From Streptomyces beigongshangae (GTDB lineage Bacteria > Actinomycetota > Actinomycetes > Streptomycetales > Streptomycetaceae): a stretch of 64,000 nt of DNA. The stretch spans positions 55,327-119,326 of the forward strand of contig NZ_JAHKJW010000011.1 in assembly GCF_019710745.1 (NCBI RefSeq). The letters are read 5' to 3'. The position numbers were made by a program, and so were the translations under genes. Below the pieces are notes generated by a model. It did no database searches, had not been told where the DNA came from, and worked only from the letters and a program-made list of their open reading frames with translations. Positions within the stretch are counted from its first letter, which is position 1. The number at the start of each line of letters is the position of its first letter. This document shows positions 15,971-22,629 of this stretch, piece after piece.

Positions 15971-17812
15971 CTACGCGGTGGTGCGCGGCGTACCGTGCGC
16001 CGGCGCGGGGGTGGTGTGCGCGGTCGCGCTGCTCTGGCTGCCCGTGGCGACCGCGCCGCCGGACATGTCCTGGATGAAGACGCTTCCGCCGCTGAGCTGG
16101 TAGACGTGCTGCTCGAACTGGTCGGTCTGGTAGCCGTGGGACCGCAGGGCCTGGCGCATGCCGTTCACGACGCGCTCCTGGACCGTCTTGATGTACCGGG
16201 CGGTGTCCATCTCCTGGTAGGGCGACAGCTGGGCCGTGCTCGCCAGCTGACGCAGCGAGACGCGGGGGACGTCGGGGGCGGGGTCGCGGTCGGACCAGCC
16301 GGCGGCGATCTCCCGGGCGAGGGTGCTGAGGGCGCCGAGACCGGTGCTCACGCTGGTCGCGGGTCCGCTGCCGAGGGCGCGCAGGGCGCCGTGCATCCAG
16401 GTCTCCGGCAGCCGGTCCACGAGGGTGTCGACCTTCCCGAAGTCCTTGCGGACGGGGCCGAGCACGTACGGGACGACCTCCAGCACGACCATGCCGCCCT
16501 GGGTGTGCACACGGATCAGGACGGTCACCACGACCTGCTCGTGCCAGGAGCCGATGCGGACGCGGAGGAAGACGCGCCGCCCCTCGCCCCCTTCGTCGAC
16601 GGCCTCCGCCAGATGGGCGGCGACCTGGGCGGGGTCGTAGACCGGCAGGCCGTCCAGGTCGGGCCGGTCGTCCGCCCGTACGGCCTGCGCGTCGGCGGTC
16701 CCGCCCAGGTGCAGTTCCTCGTCGCGGCCGACACCGCCGGGCAGATGGACGAAGCGGTCGACCTCCATCTCGCGCAGCCGGTCCTTGCCGGTGAGCGCGG
16801 CGGACTCGCGCAGCTGGAGCAACTGCGGCTCGATCATGGCGAGGGCGCGCTCGGCGGTGAGCGGGGCCTGGCCCCGGCCGGGCACCGGGGAGCCGTCGGG
16901 GGCGGACTCGGCGTCCGGGGCACCGGGGCCGCCGGGCGGACCGGGGCGCTTGCGCAGTTCCATCGCGAAGGACCAGGCCGAGCGGCGCGCGCCCATCCCC
17001 ACGAAGGGACTGTCCGGCTCGTAGAGGGTCAGCGCGGCCCTCTGCTCGCGGTCGACGGACGCGACCAGGTCCTCGTACAACGGGCCCGCGGGCAGGTCCG
17101 GCTGCGTCGTTCCCGGGAACGTCCAGCGGGACAGCCAGCGGCACAGGGCCCTGCGCCGCGCGGTCTGGTGCCACCAGGCGATCAGGGCGATGAGCAGCGG
17201 GAACAGCAGCGGATAGGGCGTCTGTACGTCGCCGTCCAGCACCCCGGCCACGTACCAGCACCAGTAGAAGAAGGCGAACAGCGCGGCGGCCGGCGTCAGC
17301 GCGCGGCCGAGAACGCCCGCCGCCCCGGCCGCCGGTCCTGGCAGGCCCGTTCGGCCGTCCCTGGCGCTTCGCGCGCGCATGGCGTGGGCGGACCAGAGCC
17401 CCAGTGCGACGAGCGCGTAGAACTGCGACCAGGGCAGGGGCATCCCGGCGGTCAGCCTGTCGTCGCCCGCGTAGAACGCGGTGAACACGTCACCGAAGCC
17501 GACCTCGGCCCCGTCGCCCCACCGGTCGGCGACGCTGTCCCAGAACATCACCACGTCGGACAGCAGGAACCCGAGCCAGGCCGCCAGCATCAGCGCCGCG
17601 GTACGCAGCTCCTGCCGGCCGGCCCGCAGGGCGTGGGTCAGCACGGGCAGCACGTCGACCCCCAGCGGAGGGGCCACGGGACGCTCCTGGTGGAACACCA
17701 GTTCGTCGACGACCCGCCGGCGGAAGACGCCGTCCTGGTACGTGCCGGCGCACAGCAGCCGGGTCGCCTCCGTGCGGCTGTACGGATGTTCCGGGAGGCT
17801 CACTCCGGCCAC
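15971..17812 (-). CDS. Large multi-pass membrane protein with C-terminal Gly-rich motif, first gene of operon
   Basis: 613 residues from a GTG start with GAGGAG four bases upstream. Residues ~70-240 hold about four to five membrane helices (LMLAAWLGFLLSDVVMFW, WSQFYALVALGLWSAH, AALFAFFYWCWYVAGVL, LLFPLLIALIAWW). A large cytoplasmic domain follows (~260-580), with VFLRVRIGSWHEQVVVTVLIRVHTQG strands and a helical part ending before QLSGGSVFIQDMSGGAVATG. I recognise no family. The shared motif with the next gene suggests the two proteins form one complex at the membrane. Upstream of it lies 86 bp divergent-free promoter space before the STAS-ANTAR stop. Confidence 0.78.
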   Translation of the reverse strand: MAGVSLPEHPYSRTEATRLLCAGTYQDGVFRRRVVDELVFHQERPVAPPLGVDVLPVLTHALRAGRQELRTAALMLAAWLGFLLSDVVMFWDSVADRWGDGAEVGFGDVFTAFYAGDDRLTAGMPLPWSQFYALVALGLWSAHAMRARSARDGRTGLPGPAAGAAGVLGRALTPAAALFAFFYWCWYVAGVLDGDVQTPYPLLFPLLIALIAWWHQTARRRALCRWLSRWTFPGTTQPDLPAGPLYEDLVASVDREQRAALTLYEPDSPFVGMGARRSAWSFAMELRKRPGPPGGPGAPDAESAPDGSPVPGRGQAPLTAERALAMIEPQLLQLRESAALTGKDRLREMEVDRFVHLPGGVGRDEELHLGGTADAQAVRADDRPDLDGLPVYDPAQVAAHLAEAVDEGGEGRRVFLRVRIGSWHEQVVVTVLIRVHTQGGMVVLEVVPYVLGPVRKDFGKVDTLVDRLPETWMHGALRALGSGPATSVSTGLGALSTLAREIAAGWSDRDPAPDVPRVSLRQLASTAQLSPYQEMDTARYIKTVQERVVNGMRQALRSHGYQTDQFEQHVYQLSGGSVFIQDMSGGAVATGSQSSATAHTTPAPAHGTPRTTA

Positions 17813-17898
17813 GTCGCTCCTCTGTTCCTGGTGTGCAGGAGAAGGAAGCTAGTGGACGCGGGGTCCTATTTGTCCGGTCGACCCGCGGGTGACCTTCG

Positions 17899-18864
17899 TT
17901 AGAGTGAAAGGCCGCCTTTCCGCTGGACAGAACGTTTTTTGCCGCGTCCGTGCCCCGCGGGCGCGGCCGACCGCCGTACGGGCCCCGGGTTCACGGCCCC
18001 CGGGCCCACCGGTCCCACGGTCGCCCCTCCCGGTGCCGGCGGGGATGCGGACAACTCGGCGGCAGCCGCGGACAGCCGCTGCCGCAGGGGCTCGGGGAGC
18101 GGCTCGCCCCGCACGGCGGCCACCGTGGACCCGGCGAGGTGATGCAACTCGACGTTGGAGTTCTGGGAGACCGTGACGAGGACGCTCCAGGCGTCCTCGG
18201 GGCTCAGTCCGAAGGTCGCCATCAGGACCCCGCGGGCCAGGTCGATGACCGGCCGCGTCCGCATGGCGCGCTTCGACTGGGCGACTTCGGCGCGCAGATC
18301 CCGCTCGTCGTCGGCGACGTCATCGGACAGGGGGCTCTCCTCCGTGGTGCTGTGCGCCGCGCCGGGGCGCGGGTCGTGCAGGTCGTGCGGACGGTGCGGG
18401 TCGTGCGGGTGACGAGCGGCGCCGGGGCCGGTGTCCTGCGCGGGCGAGAAGAGCGACGAGGTCCCGGTGAGGGTGAGCAGCCGCTCGACGGCGGGGCTCG
18501 CCGACCGCAGGACGACCGTCCTGCCGTCCGCGGCCGCGTGCCGCTGGACGAGCATCAGGACGTTGAGCCCGGAGCAGTCGCAGAAGCCGACCCCGCTCAG
18601 GTCGAGGTCGATGCCGCGGGCCGACACGGAAAGGGCCTCGTGCAGCGACCGCCGCAGCCCGGGGGAGGTCGCCAGGTCGATCTCGCCGACCGCCACGACG
18701 GTCGTCCGCCCGCCGGCCGGACGCGCCTCGATCCTCAAGGGCGCAGGCGGGCGTCCCCCTGCCGCGCCGGACGAAGTCGCGCTGGACGAAGTCGTGCCGG
18801 ACGAAGCCGCGCGGGGGGTGACGTGCCGGCCGGCGGGTCGGGCGGAAAGCACGGGTTCCGACAT
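17899..18864 (-). CDS. STAS (anti-anti-sigma) domain fused to ANTAR RNA-binding domain
   Basis: 321 residues. A low-complexity Ser/Thr/Ala N-terminus (~1-45) leads into a STAS domain: TTVVAVGEIDLATSPGLRR, then GIDLDLSGVGFCDCSGLNVL, where the Ser of DCSG is the phosphorylatable site of SpoIIAA-like proteins. After a His/Asp/Pro linker comes an ANTAR domain (~205-270): RDLRAEVAQSKRAMRTRPVI, ARGVLMATFGLSPEDAW, which in family members binds antiterminator RNA. A basic tail ends the protein. The start at 18864 has GGGAG seven bases upstream. The fusion links partner-switching sigma-factor control to transcript antitermination. Confidence 0.88.
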   Translation of the reverse strand: MSEPVLSARPAGRHVTPRAASSGTTSSSATSSGAAGGRPPAPLRIEARPAGGRTTVVAVGEIDLATSPGLRRSLHEALSVSARGIDLDLSGVGFCDCSGLNVLMLVQRHAAADGRTVVLRSASPAVERLLTLTGTSSLFSPAQDTGPGAARHPHDPHRPHDLHDPRPGAAHSTTEESPLSDDVADDERDLRAEVAQSKRAMRTRPVIDLARGVLMATFGLSPEDAWSVLVTVSQNSNVELHHLAGSTVAAVRGEPLPEPLRQRLSAAAAELSASPPAPGGATVGPVGPGAVNPGPVRRSAAPAGHGRGKKRSVQRKGGLSL

Positions 18865-18989
18865 GGCAACCGCTCCCTGTGCGTGCGCCGTCACTGTTCC
18901 TTCCAGGTTCGGATCCGGATCTTCACACGTCAAGAGATACACGAAAATTATTTCACCCTTTGGTTTACGTGAATCTGGAGACGTATGCT
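18865..18989. promoter_or_regulatory. AT-rich divergent promoter region
   Basis: The stretch around 18935-18975 (ACACGAAAATTATTTCACCC, then TTTGGTTTACGTGAA) is markedly AT-rich compared with its surroundings. It lies between the divergent STAS-ANTAR and HTH genes, so both promoters must be here. I could not fix a -35/-10 pair with confidence. Confidence 0.5.
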
Positions 18990-19319
18990 GTGGCCATGGG
19001 TGGAGTACCTGAGACGCATTCCGGCTGGACGTTCCTCACCAACCACGCCCGGGTGCTGGCCTCGATCGCCGACAACCAGAACATCCGCATCCGGGACATC
19101 GCGGCGCGCTGCCGGCTGACCGAGCGCGCCGTGCAGAAGATCATTTCCGACCTGGAACAGGACGGCTACCTCACCCACACCCGGCAGGGGCGCACCAATG
19201 AGTACCGCATCCAGCCGGGCACGATCCTGCGGCATCCGGCCGACGCGGGCCTGACGGTCTCGGACCTGCTGTCGGTGCTGGCCCAGCACGACGCCGAGCG
19301 CGACACGACCCCCCGCTGA
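18990..19319 (+). CDS. MarR-like winged-helix regulator
   Basis: 109 residues from GTG 18990 (or ATG 18996 two codons later, which gives MGGVPETHSGW). GGAG lies nine bases before the GTG. The winged helix is read from WTFLTNHARVLASIADNQNI, IRDIAARCRLTERAVQKIIS (helix-turn-helix) and DLEQDGYLTHTRQGRTNEYR (wing). Proteins of this short type are common in Streptomyces and regulate adjacent genes; a role in controlling the divergent STAS-ANTAR gene is an inference from position. Confidence 0.88.
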   Translation: MAMGGVPETHSGWTFLTNHARVLASIADNQNIRIRDIAARCRLTERAVQKIISDLEQDGYLTHTRQGRTNEYRIQPGTILRHPADAGLTVSDLLSVLAQHDAERDTTPR

Positions 19320-19615
19320 CCACGGAACGCCTCCGTCCGCGAGCGGACCGCCCCGGCCCGCCGGTGACGCCGGTGGGACCCCATGTCCATGTGTGGTTCC
19401 ACCCGTACGGGGGACTGGCAGGGATGGCGGAGACACCACCGGAGCGCGACGGGACACCATTCCCCCGTGCCCGGCCCGCCGGGACCGCAGGACGCGCGTA
19501 CGCACCCCGCGGTGCCCCGGCCGCCCGCCAGGCAGCCAGTGCCGCGCCGGCGACGGCCTCCGTCCGGCGGGCGGCACCCTTCCGAAGAGTCAGAAGAGTC
19601 AGAAAGGCGTCACCC

Positions 19616-20500
19616 ATGAAGGACTCCGAACAGCGGAATCCCGTCGACCAGCACCCTCAGCCGGACTTTCCGCAGCAGGAACAGCAGCACCCCGGGTGGA
19701 CCGGCCCGATGGACCCGCCGCCGGACCACGGCGAGGAGTCCTACGAGGGGAGCGGCCAGCTCACCGACCGCAAGACGGTCCTGACCGGCGGGGACTCCGG
19801 AATCGGCCGGGCCGTGGCGATCGCCTTCGCACGGGAGGGCGCGGACGTCCTGTTCACGTACCTCCCGGAGGAGGCCGACGAGGCCCGCGAGACCGCCCGG
19901 CTCGTCGAGGAGGCGGGCCGCAAGGCCGTCGCGGTGCCCTGCGACATCCGCGACGAGGAGCAGTGCCGCCGGCTCGTCGACCGCGCGGTCGACGAGTTCG
20001 GGCGCGTCGACGTCCTCGTCAACAACGCCGCGTACCAGATGTCGCAGCCCGACGGCATCGGCTCCATCACCACGGAGCAGTTCGACCGGGTGATGCGCAC
20101 GAACCTCTACGGGATGTTCTGGCTTAGCAAGATGGCCCTGGAGCACATGCCCGCGGGCGGCTCGATCATCAACACCACCTCCGTGCAGGCGTACCAGCCG
20201 AGCCCGCACCTGCTCGACTACGCCATGACCAAGGGCGCCATCGTGACGTTCACGCACGGCCTGGCGCAGATGGTCGCCGGGGACGGCATCCGGGTCAACG
20301 CGGTCGCCCCCGGGCCCGTCTGGACGCCGCTGATCCCCGCGACGATGCCCGACACCTCCGAGTTCGGCAAGCAGTCGCCGATGGGCCGGCCCGCCCAGCC
20401 CGCCGAGATGGCGCCCGCCTACGTGTTCCTCGCCTCCCAGCGGGCGAGCTTCATCACCGGGGAGATCGTGAACGCCACGGGCGGCACGCCCCTGCCGTAG
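19616..20500 (+). CDS. SDR-family oxidoreductase of the general-stress (YdaD/YhdF-like) type
   Basis: 294 residues. A Gln/Pro-rich N-terminal extension of about 45 residues (HPQPDFPQQEQQHPGWTGPM) precedes a classic short-chain dehydrogenase: cofactor loop TGGDSGIGRAVAIAFAREGA, NNAAYQ, catalytic Ser in INTTSVQAYQP and the YxxxK in DYAMTKGA. The N-terminal extension and TGGDSGIGRA form match B. subtilis general-stress SDRs. Substrate unknown. GAAAGG precedes the ATG at 19616; the reading frame upstream is untypical. An FAD-Rieske gene starts 108 bases after its stop. Confidence 0.92.
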   Translation: MKDSEQRNPVDQHPQPDFPQQEQQHPGWTGPMDPPPDHGEESYEGSGQLTDRKTVLTGGDSGIGRAVAIAFAREGADVLFTYLPEEADEARETARLVEEAGRKAVAVPCDIRDEEQCRRLVDRAVDEFGRVDVLVNNAAYQMSQPDGIGSITTEQFDRVMRTNLYGMFWLSKMALEHMPAGGSIINTTSVQAYQPSPHLLDYAMTKGAIVTFTHGLAQMVAGDGIRVNAVAPGPVWTPLIPATMPDTSEFGKQSPMGRPAQPAEMAPAYVFLASQRASFITGEIVNATGGTPLP

Positions 20501-20560
20501 GCGCCCCCGCGGGCGGTCCGCAGGCGCCCCCACGGGCGGCCCCCACGGGCGGTGGCCGGC
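20501..20560. repeat. Threefold GGCGCCCCC-(A/G)CGGGCGG repeat
   Basis: Directly after the SDR stop, three similar units of about 19 bases (GCGCCCCCGCGGGCGG, GCGCCCCCACGGGCGG, GCCCCCACGGGCGG) repeat in tandem. Each is itself partly self-complementary. It may act as a terminator or an mRNA 3'-end stabiliser. Confidence 0.5.
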
Positions 20561-20608
20561 CCCGGGTCCGCGGGCTTCACCCGGCGCGCAGGGGGAACCC
20601 GGCGGTCC

Positions 20609-22174
20609 ATGACTGGTAACGCAGGCGATCAGACGTCGTACTGGATCGAGACAGCCCCTCCGGGAGACCTCCACGCCCCCCTGGCCACCGACATCACGGT
20701 GGACGTCGCCGTGATCGGCGCGGGTATCGCCGGGCTCAGCACCGCCCGGGAACTGGCCCGCGCCGGTCGCAGCGTGGCCGTTCTGGAGGCCGACCGGATC
20801 GCCACCGGGGTCACCGGGCACACCACCGCCAAACTGAGCGCCCAGCACAGCCTCGTCTACGAACAGCTGCGCCGCACCCGGGACATCGAGGCCGCGAAGC
20901 TGTACGCGCGCTCCCAGTCCGAGGCGATCCGGCACGCCGCCGCGCTCGTGGACGAACTGGGCATCGACTGCGACTGGGAGGACACCGAGGCGTTCACCTA
21001 CGCCCAGGACCCCGGGCGGACCGGGGAGCTGAAGGCCGAGGCGGAGGCCGCCCGCGCGGCCGGACTGCCCGCCGAGTACGTGACGGAGACGGACCTGCCG
21101 TTCCCGGTCGCGGGCGCCGTCCGGGTGGCGGGGCAGGCCCAGTTCCACCCGCGGAAGTACCTGGCGGCCGTCACCGGCGACCTGCTCCGGCACGGCGCCC
21201 GGATGTACGAGCACACCAGGGTCGTCGGCCTGGCGGAGGGCGAGCCGTGCCGCCTCACCACCGAGGCCGGACCCACGGTGACCGCCACGGACGTCGTGAT
21301 CGCCACGCACTACCCGGTCTTCGACCGGGCGCTCCTGTTCACCCGGCTCTCCCCGCACCGCGAACTCGTGCTGACCGCACCCGTGCCGGCCGGCTCCGCC
21401 CCGCGGGGCATGTACATCACCCCGGAGCAGAACACCCGGTCGGTGCGCACCGCCCCGTACACGGACGGACAGCGGCTGCTCATCGTCACCGGGGAGAGCT
21501 TCACCCCGGGGACGGCCGACACTGAGGAGCGCTTCGGGCGGCTCACCGCCTGGGTCACCGAACACTTCGGACCGGTCGACTTCGCCCACCGCTGGGCGAC
21601 GCAGGACAACAGTTCCACCGACTCCGTGCCCCTGGTGGGCCCGTTCCACGCGGGCAGCCGGCACACCTACGTCGCGACCGGGTTCGGCGGATGGGGGATG
21701 AGCGGCGGCATCATGGCCGGCCGCCTCCTGTCGGACCTGATCACCGGTCAGGGCTCCCCGTGGAGCGAGCTGTACGACCCCCGGCGGGTGCGCACCGCCG
21801 TGCGGGAGGCGCCCGCCTTCCTCAAGAACCAGGCCAAGGTCGCCCGGCACTTCGTCGGCGACCGGCTGCCGCCCACCTCGGGCTCGGTGGACGACCTCGC
21901 TCCCGGCGAGGGCGCGCTCGTGCGCATCGACGGCCACCGCTGCGCCGCCTACCGCGACGACACCGGGGAGGTCCACGCCGTCTCGGCCCGCTGTACGCAC
22001 CTGGGCTGCCTGGTCGCCTTCAACCGCGCGGAGCGGGCCTGGGAGTGCCCCTGCCACGGCTCCCGGTTCGGCACCGACGGCCGGATCCTGCAGGGCCCGG
22101 CGACCCGGCCGCTCGAAAAGCTTCCCGTGCCCGGTCCGGACACACCGGAGGACACGTCCACGCAGGGCTCCTGA
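20609..22174 (+). CDS. FAD-dependent oxidoreductase with C-terminal Rieske [2Fe-2S] domain
   Basis: 521 residues. A DAO-type flavoprotein (VAVIGAGIAGLSTARELARA near residue 33, with TGHTTAKLSAQHSLVY) occupies the first ~400 residues. A C-terminal Rieske domain has ligands CTHLGC and CPCHGSRF (about residues 461-483, pattern C-x-H ... C-x2-H). This matches the Streptomyces group of glycine/D-amino-acid oxidase-like proteins carrying a Rieske centre; the electron acceptor and substrate are unknown. The ATG at 20609 follows a GGGGGA box. It probably forms an operon with the upstream SDR. Confidence 0.93.
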   Translation: MTGNAGDQTSYWIETAPPGDLHAPLATDITVDVAVIGAGIAGLSTARELARAGRSVAVLEADRIATGVTGHTTAKLSAQHSLVYEQLRRTRDIEAAKLYARSQSEAIRHAAALVDELGIDCDWEDTEAFTYAQDPGRTGELKAEAEAARAAGLPAEYVTETDLPFPVAGAVRVAGQAQFHPRKYLAAVTGDLLRHGARMYEHTRVVGLAEGEPCRLTTEAGPTVTATDVVIATHYPVFDRALLFTRLSPHRELVLTAPVPAGSAPRGMYITPEQNTRSVRTAPYTDGQRLLIVTGESFTPGTADTEERFGRLTAWVTEHFGPVDFAHRWATQDNSSTDSVPLVGPFHAGSRHTYVATGFGGWGMSGGIMAGRLLSDLITGQGSPWSELYDPRRVRTAVREAPAFLKNQAKVARHFVGDRLPPTSGSVDDLAPGEGALVRIDGHRCAAYRDDTGEVHAVSARCTHLGCLVAFNRAERAWECPCHGSRFGTDGRILQGPATRPLEKLPVPGPDTPEDTSTQGS

Positions 22175-22326
22175 AGGCCGGGGCCGGGGCCGGGGGAGCG
22201 GAACGTGCGTGCGGCGGGGTTTCCCGCCGTCGCCGCCGGGGACCCGGCAGCGGTGACCGAAGACGGCCGCGACACGACGCAGGCCCGGTCCCGCGCGGGA
22301 CCGGGCGCGGAAGGATGTGAGGAGCC

Positions 22327-22500
22327 GTGACCCCTTACGGCAGTACCCAGGACACCGCCCACCGGCCCGAGACGGGCTGGGCGCAGGCCCGCCGCGGACG
22401 CAGGGGCGGCGTGCGCATCTGCCTCCCGGCGACGGTCGACAGGGAGGCGCGCCGCACCTCCGCGGACCCGGAGGGCAACATCGTCAGGGGCGAGGACTGA
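22327..22500 (+). CDS. Possible small basic protein (57 residues)
   Basis: A short frame from GTG 22327 with AAGGA and GAGGAG close upstream. The product begins MTPYGSTQDTAHRPETGWAQ, continues with an Arg/Gly-rich stretch and a hydrophobic RICLPATV segment, and ends in NIVRGED. Codon use has G/C in third positions. It sits between the FAD-Rieske gene and the convergent SpoIIE gene. I recognise no family; conservation in other genomes would decide whether it is real. Confidence 0.4.
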   Translation: MTPYGSTQDTAHRPETGWAQARRGRRGGVRICLPATVDREARRTSADPEGNIVRGED

Positions 22501-22629
22501 GAGCGGGCGCGAGGACCGGGACCCGGGCACCGGGAACAGTCCTCACCACCTCACCACCTCGCGGCCGGATCCGGACGGATTCGGCCGGAACCGTACGGAT
22601 CCGGCCGGAACCGGGCCGGGCCGTACGGG

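Noticed and set aside
15347..17902. An 851-codon plus-strand frame opposite the three-gene operon
   Set aside because: No recognisable domain and typical antisense composition (Gly/Val/Arg/His); the minus-strand frames have TM segments, ribosome binding sites and operon spacing.
18953..18986. A SigB-type promoter (GTTT-N14-ACGTAT) before the HTH gene
   Set aside because: It would overlap the Shine-Dalgarno and start codon of the gene it should drive, and the -10 matches only four of six bases.
19610..22057. An 815-codon minus-strand frame opposite the SDR and FAD-Rieske genes
   Set aside because: Antisense shadow; the plus-strand genes carry catalytic motifs.
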